Positions 9,703 through 16,692 of a stretch of 23,695 nt of DNA are shown here, piece by piece. The notes beneath the pieces were generated by a model. The model searched no databases, had not been told where the DNA came from, and saw nothing but the letters and a program-made list of their open reading frames with translations. The DNA is taken from positions 1 to 23,695 of IMG/VR virus record IMGVR_UViG_3300008259_000313; one strand, 5' to 3'. Position numbers and translations under genes: made by a program. Every line of letters begins with the position of its first letter. Within the stretch, counting starts at the first letter, position 1. This DNA is from a virus.

Positions 9703-10060
9703 TGCTTAGAAACTTAAAGTCTAAAAGTATAACACCTTCAGTTTGAATTTTTAAATTTGGATTAACTAGTATTTGTTTTTTATTAGTTTGATCTTTAATA
9801 ACTAATCCAGTTTTCTCAGCTTTATTTATACAATTCCTTACAGTTTGTGCTGATTTAAAGATTGGTTCTTCTTCTGAAGATGCATCATAACAAAAACTTG
9901 TAAGTTCAATTGGTTGATTAAAACTTAAAAGAGTTAAGCAATTAAGATCAGAATCACTCATTGTTATTCTATTTACATAACAATGAGTGAGTATCTGAAA
10001 TTTTACAACCTCCCACTTTGGCATTTTTACACGCTTCTGTACTTGGTTAACTAATGCCAT
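9680..10060 (-). CDS. Putative winged-helix DNA-binding protein
   Basis: 126 aa. The N-terminal part (VVKFQILTHCYVNRITMSDSDLNCLTLL) is helical. Residues ~70-97 (SAQTVRNCINKAEKTGLV, then IKDQTNKKQILVNP) look like the recognition helix and beta-wing of a winged helix-turn-helix: a helix with basic residues, Gly-Leu-Val turn, and a two-stranded wing. The family is unknown to me. Such a protein upstream of terminase could be a small terminase subunit that recognises the packaging site, or a late regulator; neither is proven. The start ATG is 2 bp after the preceding stop (TAG-TC-ATG) and the 3' end overlaps the next gene by 23 bp. Confidence 0.7.
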   Translation of the reverse strand: MALVNQVQKRVKMPKWEVVKFQILTHCYVNRITMSDSDLNCLTLLSFNQPIELTSFCYDASSEEEPIFKSAQTVRNCINKAEKTGLVIKDQTNKKQILVNPNLKIQTEGVILLDFKFLSNESQESK

Positions 10061-10062
10061 GA

Positions 10063-10350
10063 CTATCCTCTTTTAAGTTTTCTGCTTTCTGATTTAGTAG
10101 CAGTTTCTGGTTGATCATTTTCTAAATCTTCCTCTTCATCTTGTGGAGGATTCATCATCATAGCAAATTGATATTGGATACTTGATCTTTTAAATCTTGC
10201 TTCATCAATTTCTAATAACAATTTTTCATAATCTAATTGAGCTTTTAAGTATGGCATTGAAGTTTTATAAAACTCAAGCATTCTTTCTTTTTGCTCTTCT
10301 AATTGTTCTGGAGTCATCTCCATTTCCGGTTGTTGGTTTGTTGTTTCCAT
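10063..10350 (-). CDS. Small acidic helical protein, first gene of the head block
   Basis: 95 aa. It is Gln/Glu-rich at the N-terminus, has a central amphipathic helix (about residues 17-58, with YLKAQLDYEKLLLEIDEARF), then an acidic stretch (QDEEEDLENDQPE) and a basic tail (SESRKLKRG). No enzyme motif or membrane segment is present. It is the first gene after the terminator at about 10430, so its upstream region should hold the promoter for the packaging and head genes. Function unknown; a structural, scaffold or cargo-associated peptide would fit the composition. Confidence 0.7.
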   Translation of the reverse strand: METTNQQPEMEMTPEQLEEQKERMLEFYKTSMPYLKAQLDYEKLLLEIDEARFKRSSIQYQFAMMMNPPQDEEEDLENDQPETATKSESRKLKRG

Positions 10351-10376
10351 AGTGTATTAATTTACATTAGTTTACA

Positions 10377-10410
10377 CAAATATATATAAAATAAGTTTAA
10401 ATAAAACAAG
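10377..10410 (-). promoter_or_regulatory. Candidate Bacteroidetes-type promoter for the head block
   Basis: On the minus strand the sequence TATATTTG (10384-10377) matches the Bacteroidetes -7 consensus TAnnTTTG. A CTTG (10410-10407) lies 22 bases upstream, near the expected -33 TTTG. The predicted start would fall near 10371, giving a leader of about 20 nt before the ATG at 10350. It lies just downstream of the intrinsic terminator, where a promoter for the head genes is needed. Confidence 0.45.
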
Positions 10411-10421
10411 TTTAAATAAAA
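10393..10421. repeat. Two 14-bp direct repeats AAGTTTAAATAAAA
   Basis: Perfect copies at 10393-10406 and 10408-10421, period 15 bp. They occupy the space between the terminator U-tract and the candidate -7 box, so they overlap the -33 region and could bind a regulator; chance in AT-rich DNA is possible. Confidence 0.5.
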
Positions 10422-10445
10422 AATCCAGGTATAGTATATACCCGG
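10415..10445 (-). terminator. Intrinsic terminator closing the tail/lysis operon
   Basis: On the minus strand the stem CCGGGTATA (10445-10437) pairs with TATACCTGG (10433-10425) across a 3-nt loop, with one G-U pair. It is followed by A and six T (10423-10418), then A and three T. It lies 31 bp after the last lysis-block gene and before the head block. Confidence 0.75.
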
Positions 10446-10475
10446 ATCATGTTACTTAGAGAAGATTAAATAATA

Positions 10476-10634
10476 TTATCTATTCTTAATAGTCAAATTT
10501 AATATTGTAAGTAAATAAAAGTTTCTTGATATGTCCATTTCAAATGTAAATATATCTAATGATGATAATCTTATTCTAATCATTATTTTATCCCATTGCT
10601 TAGCAGATGATTTCCAAGAGTTTCTAAATTTCAT
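10476..10634 (-). CDS. Small 52-aa protein, unknown (short gene after the amidase)
   Basis: 52 codons from ATG 10634 to TAA 10476, too short for usual length cut-offs. The product starts MKFRNSWKSSAKQWDK and ends TILNLTIKNR; it is basic, with alternating hydrophobic residues that suggest beta strands. The ATG is one base after the stop of the amidase gene (TAA-T-ATG), the same tight coupling used by the surrounding genes. The frame ends 31 bp before the terminator, so it neatly fills the gap. Function unknown; the place in a lysis cassette makes a lysis-associated role possible. The main doubt is the lack of any recognisable family. Confidence 0.6.
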   Translation of the reverse strand: MKFRNSWKSSAKQWDKIMIRIRLSSLDIFTFEMDISRNFYLLTILNLTIKNR

Positions 10635-10635
10635 A

Positions 10636-11283
10636 TTATAGGTTTTTTAACATTTCTATTACTTTAGGATCTGGATACATATCACTCTTGTCTTTTCTTA
10701 CAGAATTATGTGTGTAGATTCCAGGTACTCCTTTGAATGCTTCTTTATCAATAGCCCAGATTTCTGATCTATAAGTTTTGGGAATATCATATGTTTCACA
10801 TAAATACTCTACCAATTGTCTTAAAGATTCTATCTGTGCATCTGAATACTTGTACCAATATTTGGTACCTTTAAATGGTGTCTCTAGTGTTGTAACATTC
10901 TCAGGTTTAACTACACCATTTACATAGTTATAGTATTTACCATTGCGGAGTTTTAATGGACCCCAGTTACACACTTCTATACCTACAGAAAGTTTATTAA
11001 GGTTCTGATACTTTGCACCATTCTTAGTAAAGTCTTCTGAATCAATACCTAAATGCCAAGCCCAATGTTTAGATGAAAAGCATTGTACAATGTCTCCATT
11101 CTCCCCAATAACAAATGCAGTTGCTATTCTTGTATCATTACTATTCCAGTACCGTGATACAGCTACTGCATTGCCTCCACCTGCTGTATGATGCAGATAG
11201 ATTTGTGTCTTCTTAGACTCTTCAGCATAGAACTGATCTTTGTCTAATCTCGCTTGTACTATTTTACTAATATCTAGTTTCAT
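10636..11283 (-). CDS. Endolysin: N-acetylmuramoyl-L-alanine amidase
   Basis: 215 aa with an Amidase_2 (T7 lysozyme/PGRP-like) fold. The first zinc His lies in IYLHHTAGGG (H31/H32), followed by the family's FVIGENGDIVQ strand (57-67), HLG (77-79) and SVGIEVCN with E103. The second zinc His is H192 in YTHNSVRKDKSD, with K199 and D201 spaced like the catalytic Lys and third ligand of T7 lysozyme. The enzyme cuts the amide bond between MurNAc and L-Ala in peptidoglycan. No signal peptide is seen, so release depends on the holin encoded immediately upstream (1-bp TAATG overlap). It is nearly all catalytic domain, with no evident separate cell-wall-binding domain. Confidence 0.9.
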   Translation of the reverse strand: MKLDISKIVQARLDKDQFYAEESKKTQIYLHHTAGGGNAVAVSRYWNSNDTRIATAFVIGENGDIVQCFSSKHWAWHLGIDSEDFTKNGAKYQNLNKLSVGIEVCNWGPLKLRNGKYYNYVNGVVKPENVTTLETPFKGTKYWYKYSDAQIESLRQLVEYLCETYDIPKTYRSEIWAIDKEAFKGVPGIYTHNSVRKDKSDMYPDPKVIEMLKNL

Positions 11284-11780
11284 TAGTTCTTGATGTCTTT
11301 ATAAGTGTCTGATGCGTCTTTTAAACCTTTTCTTAGTTTCTTTACAGTATCACATGTTTTATTAAGTACATTGTTACCTGTAATATCAAACCAGTTCTCA
11401 TTGATTGAAGCTAATTCTATAATTGAGAATATGCCAAGTAAAATATTTGTAAGTATTGCCGGAACAGCAATTACAAAATCAAAGTTTAAAAACTTTAGTA
11501 ATCCATTAATGAATGGAGTAAGTGCATAGTAGTCTAATGGGAATACAACACCCGCAGTAATATAATAACCCAGGGCTTTGTAAACATATCCTTGTCTAAG
11601 GATTCTAGATTTAAATACATCTCTGTATTTTCTCTTAGTTTCTTTAGTTATTTTTTTAAGAGATATTAGTTTAACAACTGTATCTACAAAGATTATAAAC
11701 ATTAAAACTATTGCCATTAATTGAATAGGTGCAAAGAAAGATGAAATTGTCAAAACTGCCAGTGTTATATTTGTTCTCAT
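11283..11780 (-). CDS. Putative holin
   Basis: 165 aa with hydrophobic segments at about 5-38, 66-90 and 98-122, and a charged Lys-rich C-terminal helix (after ~140). The spacing of segments and the SIIELASINENWFDITG region recall the Phage_holin_4 group, whose last membrane helix is followed by a similar E-N-x-x-x-x-G pattern. Holins make the inner-membrane lesions that let the endolysin reach the cell wall. The gene sits between spanin (4-bp ATGA overlap) and amidase (1-bp overlap), completing a classic lysis cassette. Position is the strongest support. Confidence 0.75.
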   Translation of the reverse strand: MRTNITLAVLTISSFFAPIQLMAIVLMFIIFVDTVVKLISLKKITKETKRKYRDVFKSRILRQGYVYKALGYYITAGVVFPLDYYALTPFINGLLKFLNFDFVIAVPAILTNILLGIFSIIELASINENWFDITGNNVLNKTCDTVKKLRKGLKDASDTYKDIKN

Positions 11781-12265
11781 AATGTAGGTATTTGAGCTTT
11801 AATCAGACGGTATATAATATATAATATAATAATTATTAACCATATACCACCTAACCATGCTAGGAAGTTGACCCAACCCGGGATATATTTTATTTTTTGT
11901 GGCTTTTGAGTTTTTGTTACAAGTTTGGTTTTGTAAATTGTATTGCCTTTAACTGTCTTGTATACAGTATCTACACGGGCAATTACTTTGTATTTATTAT
12001 CTCTTACTCTTGATTGTAGTTTAATAATAGTACCATCTTTTTCAGCTAGTCTAGAAGCATATACATTACCTAATGAATCACAGAATAATGTATCTTCTAT
12101 ATATACAGTTTCTCCAGGAATCTTAATTGTAGTATCTCTAATTTGAGTTATATATACTGTACTATCTTTTTGTGTACATAGTGGACAGTATTTCTCCAAT
12201 CTTCTTTCTAGTGAACAAGAAGTAACAAATACTAGCAATAAAGAACATAGAAATAATCTTTTCAT
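11777..12265 (-). CDS. Probable single-protein spanin (u-spanin), outer-membrane lipoprotein with C-terminal TM
   Basis: 162 aa. The N-terminus is a lipoprotein signal (MKRLFLCSLLLVFVTSC, lipidated C17), placing it in the outer-membrane inner leaflet. The middle (about 30-125) is periplasmic, rich in Thr/Val/Lys and beta-like. A single strong membrane helix lies at about 131-153 (LAWLGGIWLIIIILYIIY) followed by a short tail. A lipid anchor at one end and an inner-membrane helix at the other is the architecture of unimolecular spanins such as phage T1 gp11, which fuse inner and outer membranes in the last step of lysis of diderm hosts. It precedes holin and endolysin with ATGA coupling. This implies a Gram-negative host. 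Confidence 0.75.
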   Translation of the reverse strand: MKRLFLCSLLLVFVTSCSLERRLEKYCPLCTQKDSTVYITQIRDTTIKIPGETVYIEDTLFCDSLGNVYASRLAEKDGTIIKLQSRVRDNKYKVIARVDTVYKTVKGNTIYKTKLVTKTQKPQKIKYIPGWVNFLAWLGGIWLIIIILYIIYRLIKAQIPTL

Positions 12266-12525
12266 TATAAAGTAGCAAATGTTATAAATGCTGCAAATGT
12301 ATTTGTTGAACCATCAAAGAATACATTCTGGGACACTAAATATGAATCAGGTGCATTAGCAAATTCTGCATTAATTAAAGACTCTAATGTTGACGGATTA
12401 TTATCAAATAAGTAAAGAGTTCTTAAGTTTCTATACTGAGGTATTGAAAGCCCTTGTAAAGTTTTCAATTGAAAAGGAAAGTTATTTCCTTTATTACCAT
12501 AATCTTTTAAATTTCCTACTGACAT
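12265..12525 (-). CDS. Short tail/fibre protein with NLKDYGNKGNNFP N-terminal module
   Basis: 86 aa. Residues 1-19 read MSVGNLKDYGNKGNNFPFQ and nearly repeat the start of the next protein upstream (MSIGNLKDYGNKGNNFPWQ), 17 of 19 identical. The remainder (about 25-86) is a small beta-like domain ending FFDGSTNTFAAFITFATL. The shared head suggests an attachment tag that docks different proteins on the same virion site; this is inference. Its stop overlaps the spanin start (TAATG). Function otherwise unknown. Confidence 0.7.
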   Translation of the reverse strand: MSVGNLKDYGNKGNNFPFQLKTLQGLSIPQYRNLRTLYLFDNNPSTLESLINAEFANAPDSYLVSQNVFFDGSTNTFAAFITFATL

Positions 12526-12541
12526 AATTATTATTTTTTAT

Positions 12542-13849
12542 TTATCTACTTACTTCTTCCCAGTCCATTGATGCATAAATAAGCTCAGTATTTGTACTTG
12601 CACTAACTATTAAAGCAATCTCATAAGGAGTACTAGTAAAAGTATCTCTTTCAAGTTGAAAACTAAACAATGCTTCTTTAAGTATATCTAAACTTACTGA
12701 TGCTTGTGTACTTGATGTTAAGAATCCGGATGCTAATATTCTTCCTCCTGCAAAACTTGTACCTGTAATATTATATTCAACTGATGAATTTACTCCTGCA
12801 GGAACCCATGCTCCACCAGTTGTTGTGCCAGATGCTACTATTTTCCAATTGTAAATACCTGTTGCTACACCCATTATTGAAAGAGCTGTGAGGATTACTA
12901 CACTATCTAAATAACCTGCTCTTAATTTTATACTTATTATTGGATAATAAGTTCCTGCAACAGCCAAACTTGTTGGAGCTGTAATAGGAGTACCTATCGC
13001 TTGTTGCGCACCTCTTAATTCATAACCACCTTCAGAAATTACTGTAGAGCAAACCTGTTTTAGTGTACTTGGATTTACGGTTACTCCTATATTAGTTATT
13101 TCATATCTCAATGGTAGAGTTGCAGTTGTTATATATGTTGATGGAATTAAATTAGCATGATTAAATTTATGGCACACAATAAAATTACCATCTATAATAA
13201 AACCTAATCTTACTGTTCCTTCTCCCAACCATTCAATATCCATAAACATTATCTGAGCTTTGGTAATATCTAATGTTACACCAGAAGGACCAGTACCATT
13301 CATTTTATCAACATTCCATGCTGATTGATCTACTACAGATTCAGTAACTACTCCAGTAACTATACTTCTTTCAACAAAACTAAGTGTGTAGTTATTTAAT
13401 TGAAGATATAAACCATTATCTGTTCCAAAGTAACCGACTCGTTGTCTAAGATTATTTTGAGCTGGAGACATTACAAATGTAGTAAGTATTAAAAGTGATT
13501 TTCCTGGTTGATAAGAAAATACTTTAGTAGTTTCACGTAGTACTTGAGAACCATTTGTAGTATTTACATTTAAATTTACTAAACCTTCATTAGGACTAAA
13601 TACGGCAGCACCTCCACTAGCAGTAGATGTATTCCATAAACCATTGTCATGATATCTATGGGAAGAATCAAATAATGTTAATGGATTAGAAACTCTTTGT
13701 CTTCCAAAGGCATCTACAGCCATTGCGCCAGCGGATACAAGATTTGTATTAATACTATCATTAATAGTATCCAAACCTAGCAACATTCTATATTGCCAAG
13801 GGAAATTATTCCCTTTGTTTCCGTAGTCCTTTAGATTGCCTATTGACAT
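12542..13849 (-). CDS. Virion fibre or decoration protein with NLKDYGNKGNNFP module
   Basis: 435 aa. The N-terminal module (1-25) is shared with the 86-aa neighbour. After a linker comes DAFGRQRVSNPLTLFDS (46-62), then a long beta-rich domain with YQPGKS, RVGYFGTDNG, DIEWLGEGTVRLGFIIDG, FNHAN and LPLRYEI elements. I recognise this string of motifs (GRxRVSxPxTLFDS ... YQPGKS ... eWLGxGxVRxGF ... HAN ... LPxRYEI) from uncharacterised structural proteins spread through marine and other viruses, so it is probably a virion surface protein; this recognition is from memory. The C-terminal third looks like a separate beta-sandwich. It starts 2 bp after the preceding gene. Confidence 0.75.
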   Translation of the reverse strand: MSIGNLKDYGNKGNNFPWQYRMLLGLDTINDSINTNLVSAGAMAVDAFGRQRVSNPLTLFDSSHRYHDNGLWNTSTASGGAAVFSPNEGLVNLNVNTTNGSQVLRETTKVFSYQPGKSLLILTTFVMSPAQNNLRQRVGYFGTDNGLYLQLNNYTLSFVERSIVTGVVTESVVDQSAWNVDKMNGTGPSGVTLDITKAQIMFMDIEWLGEGTVRLGFIIDGNFIVCHKFNHANLIPSTYITTATLPLRYEITNIGVTVNPSTLKQVCSTVISEGGYELRGAQQAIGTPITAPTSLAVAGTYYPIISIKLRAGYLDSVVILTALSIMGVATGIYNWKIVASGTTTGGAWVPAGVNSSVEYNITGTSFAGGRILASGFLTSSTQASVSLDILKEALFSFQLERDTFTSTPYEIALIVSASTNTELIYASMDWEEVSR

Positions 13850-13851
13850 AA

Positions 13852-14319
13852 TTAATCAATGATCATAAAGTGTATACGTACAGCACCATTTAATGCATTA
13901 AGAGCATCAACATTAGATATAACTAATGTAAGTGATCCTGCAGATAAATTACCAAAACTAACCACTGGAAAACCAGTACTAAAATACTCAACAGTTAAAA
14001 GAACAGTTGATTTAGTTGTAAGGTTAGCATTGTTAAAAGTAAATGACTCTTGTCCTGTTGCTGCTGTAGTAAGTGCTACAGTTTCAACAACTCCATTTCT
14101 TGAATTAAGAGTTACTGGATTACTAGAAACAATTGTTTGAGTTACTGTTCCTTTATCATATAATGATTGTAATGGTTCTGCATTTACTGCTAATGGTAAC
14201 CAAGCATCATCTCTTGTTACATCTCTAGATCCAATTGCTAAAAGATTAGGTACATCTGTTGGTAAAGTGGTTCTATAATTACCAGCTTTAATCCACGAAA
14301 TAAAATTTAGAATATCCAT
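13852..14319 (-). CDS. Small tail/fibre protein with LNFISWIK N-terminal module
   Basis: 155 aa. Residues 1-11 are MDILNFISWIK, and the similarity to two other proteins in this block extends to about residue 50 (TTLP..., then L-x-x-G-x-x-D-x-x-R-x-D-x-x-LP-x-A). From about 55 the protein is one beta-rich domain (TVTQTIVSSNPVTLNSRNG ... LNALNGAVRIHFMIID), which looks like the short beta-sandwich tip seen in many Bacteroidetes phage structural proteins. There is no enzyme motif. It is probably a short fibre or decoration protein that docks by its N-terminal module. Gaps to neighbours are 2 and 20 bp. Confidence 0.7.
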   Translation of the reverse strand: MDILNFISWIKAGNYRTTLPTDVPNLLAIGSRDVTRDDAWLPLAVNAEPLQSLYDKGTVTQTIVSSNPVTLNSRNGVVETVALTTAATGQESFTFNNANLTTKSTVLLTVEYFSTGFPVVSFGNLSAGSLTLVISNVDALNALNGAVRIHFMIID

Positions 14320-14339
14320 GATTTATTGTATTATTATTA

Positions 14340-15317
14340 TTAAATTCTTGCTACTGAAAGATATCTAGCTGCAATAGTAGAAGTCCCTCCAACTGATTCT
14401 ACAGTAACTACAATATATGTATTAAGTGACCAGTTTATAAATCCTGCTGTCATTGCATTTTCAAAAATTCCAGAATTATATGTTGCTCCAGCATTACTTC
14501 CAATAGCTGAATCAGAAAATCCTACATTTGGGTTTGTTCCATTATTTAAAAATTGACAAGCATTATTAGTAAACCATATATCTTTTTCAATTTTTACAAC
14601 CCTTTGATTTACACCTGATGTTGCAGTATCTGTATCTGCAATAAGAGTTGCTCCAACAGCATTAAAAATAGATCCTTGATTAGGGGCTGTATTAGTTATA
14701 TAAACTTTTGTTTTTAAAGTTGTTGCTGCTGCTAGTTTTTGCAAAGCTGTATTTATAGCAAAAATAGGCCAAGAGCTATTATTATAAGTATTAGCAGGTA
14801 TTGTGCTAAATGTAACAGTTATATTAGATCCCGGTGCTACAACAACTAATCCTGATGGAACTTTACTAAAACTTGGTGTAGCTGTTCCAGATGGACCTAC
14901 AGGACCCTGAATCCCTTGAGGACCTTGAGGTCCGGTTGCTCCTTGGGAAGCTAATAATGCCCAGCTAGTTGGATCTGCAGAAGGATTAACTCCACCTGGT
15001 CCTACATTGGCAATACAAAACCAAGATGCTCCACCAAAACCTACTGCATCATCAACAACATATGTTCCTGCTGCTGACCATGCACCTTGCCAGTTAAGAC
15101 CTGCTGGTCCTACTGGTCCTGGTACTCCTTGAGGACCCATTGGTCCTTGTGCTCCCGCAGGAAGATTTGCTAATAAATCCTGACTAGTAATAACAGCTGG
15201 TAAAAAGCTATCTCCTCTAGTAGGATCTTGAATTCCAACAGGAATTAAAGTATTATTAGGAAGAGTAGTGGTAATCTTTAAAGATTTAATCCAGCTTATA
15301 AAATTTAATACATCCAT
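14340..15317 (-). CDS. Collagen-like tail fibre with LNFISWIK module
   Basis: 325 aa from the ATG at 15317. A longer frame starts at 15377 but would overlap the upstream gene, whereas 15317 gives the shared start MDVLNFISWIK and lies 5 bp after that gene's stop. Order: N-terminal module 1-50; Gly-X-Y collagen-like run 55-73 (GAQGPMGPQGVPGPVGPAG); an insert 74-125 with WQGAWSAAGTYVVDDAV, resembling small chitin/carbohydrate-binding (CBM5/12-like) modules; a second collagen-like run 126-144; then a Thr/Asn-rich beta domain to the end. Collagen-like runs make trimeric stalks in phage fibres, so this is probably a trimeric receptor-binding or decoration fibre. The carbohydrate-binding call is tentative. 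Confidence 0.8.
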   Translation of the reverse strand: MDVLNFISWIKSLKITTTLPNNTLIPVGIQDPTRGDSFLPAVITSQDLLANLPAGAQGPMGPQGVPGPVGPAGLNWQGAWSAAGTYVVDDAVGFGGASWFCIANVGPGGVNPSADPTSWALLASQGATGPQGPQGIQGPVGPSGTATPSFSKVPSGLVVVAPGSNITVTFSTIPANTYNNSSWPIFAINTALQKLAAATTLKTKVYITNTAPNQGSIFNAVGATLIADTDTATSGVNQRVVKIEKDIWFTNNACQFLNNGTNPNVGFSDSAIGSNAGATYNSGIFENAMTAGFINWSLNTYIVVTVESVGGTSTIAARYLSVARI

Positions 15318-15322
15318 GACTT

Positions 15323-15661
15323 TTATACTATTGTTAATGTTGTACCTGCAGGTACAGTTAATGTTTTCCCTACGCACATTGCTAATGGTGATTGATATTC
15401 TAAATTTGAATTATCAGGCAATACTAAATTTTCATTAATACAACCAACTACTTTAAAACCATTAGCCCAAATAGAAGATGTAACAGCAGGAGTAATAGGA
15501 GTTATTTGAGAAATAAAATCACTTAATGTGATTGCACCCGCTAAATAACCATCATCTCTTCTAGCATCTTTTAATCCAAGAGGCAAAAGAGTTTGAGTAG
15601 GATTTGCAGTAGTAACTATTCTACTTCCTTTAATCCAACTTATAAAATTTAAAATATCCAT
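15323..15661 (-). CDS. Short protein with LNFISWIK module
   Basis: 112 aa starting MDILNFISWIK. The first ~50 residues match the module of the two following genes, including LLPLGLKDARRDDGYL. The remaining 60 residues contain two Cys (about 74 and 96) and end VGKTLTVPAGTTLTIV, which looks like the start of a beta repeat and may be a minimal trimeric tip. It could be a degenerate fibre that has lost its stalk and head, or a stand-alone anchor or decoy occupying the same docking site. The start is 25 bp after the S74 fibre gene. Confidence 0.7.
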   Translation of the reverse strand: MDILNFISWIKGSRIVTTANPTQTLLPLGLKDARRDDGYLAGAITLSDFISQITPITPAVTSSIWANGFKVVGCINENLVLPDNSNLEYQSPLAMCVGKTLTVPAGTTLTIV

Positions 15662-15686
15662 GACCTTTTATTTTAATGTGCAATTA

Positions 15687-16691
15687 TTATTTATTTTCTA
15701 ATGCCTCTACTTTAGCAGACAATTCTTTAATAGCTTTAACCAAGATTGGTATAAGTTTACCATAACTTGCTTCTAACTTCTCTGGGTTTTCTTCATATAC
15801 AAGACCTAATGTTTCAGCCATCTCATATTTTTCTTGAGTAGACTTTAAATCTTGTGCAATGAATCCAAAATCTTTTACACCATGCTTTCCATCTTCTTCT
15901 CTATCATTCCAAACAAATGATACAGGATTAAGCTCTTTAACAAATTCTAATCCCACTGCTAATTCAGCAACTTCTTCTTTGTCTCTTGCATCTGATAAAG
16001 ATGTAATAGACGTTACTGCACATCTTAAAACATTATTAGAACTATTACCTAATGTAATTGAATTACTAGTGCTTGATGTAGGTGCTCCGGAATTTGAACC
16101 AATGCAAATATTATTTGAACCTGTTGTAATAGGATTTAAACCGTTTCCTTCACCAGCATATACACCTAAAAAAGTATTATCTGAACCGGTGCTAACACTT
16201 TGACCAGATCCCGCACCTACAGTTGTATTTGCACCAGAAGACGTAGTATTCCATAGAGATCGCCATCCAATAGCTGTGTTAGGACTAGATGTTACAGCTA
16301 TAATACTTTTTAGTGCCCCACTTCCTACTGCTACTTGACCAAATGAGCTGTTTCCTACCACGGCAAGAGCTTGTTTACCCACTGCTACATTTTCAGAACC
16401 AGAATTAGTATTTGTTAAAGCAATAGATCCTACGGCAACATTATCATCACCATCTGTAAGTGAGCCTCCACTAAATAAACCTAATACGGTATTACTACTT
16501 CCAGTAGTAATGCCACTTCCTCCACTACCAACCATAAGGTTAGCATTAGCTGTTAATGATGCTGGAGCTGAAGCTCCAATATATTTATTTAATGTTCCTG
16601 GACCACCAGATAAAGATCTTAATTCAATACCGTTTACATCAACATAGTTTGCTGATTGTGGATTAACAATATCTACATTTATTGTACTCAT
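15687..16691 (-). CDS. Tail fibre with C-terminal S74 chaperone (endosialidase-type) domain, copy 2
   Basis: 334 aa. The N-terminal 30 residues (MSTINVDIVNPQSANYVDVNG...) are shared with the gene upstream. Residues ~55-215 are degenerate repeats of about 20-25 residues built on N-x-x-[VLI]-G-x-x-[AS] (NTVLGLFSG, NVAVGSIAL, NVAVGKQAL, NTAIGWRSL, NTFLGVYAG), as in YadA-like trimeric adhesin heads. The C-terminal domain from ~230 is an intramolecular chaperone: SDARDK (S233, D234, R236, K238) matches the S-[DN]-x-R-x-K core of Peptidase_S74, which trimerises the fibre and then cleaves itself off before the Ser, and a helical end (LVKAIKELSAKVEALENK) follows. Probable receptor-binding fibre. It starts one base after the upstream stop. 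Confidence 0.85.
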   Translation of the reverse strand: MSTINVDIVNPQSANYVDVNGIELRSLSGGPGTLNKYIGASAPASLTANANLMVGSGGSGITTGSSNTVLGLFSGGSLTDGDDNVAVGSIALTNTNSGSENVAVGKQALAVVGNSSFGQVAVGSGALKSIIAVTSSPNTAIGWRSLWNTTSSGANTTVGAGSGQSVSTGSDNTFLGVYAGEGNGLNPITTGSNNICIGSNSGAPTSSTSNSITLGNSSNNVLRCAVTSITSLSDARDKEEVAELAVGLEFVKELNPVSFVWNDREEDGKHGVKDFGFIAQDLKSTQEKYEMAETLGLVYEENPEKLEASYGKLIPILVKAIKELSAKVEALENK

Positions 16692-16692
16692 C

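Noticed and set aside
15318-15377. Upstream start for the collagen-like fibre adding MRRENINCTCRYNINNSIKV
   Set aside because: The shared MDxLNFISWIK start at 15317 is used by two paralogues and avoids overlap with the preceding gene.
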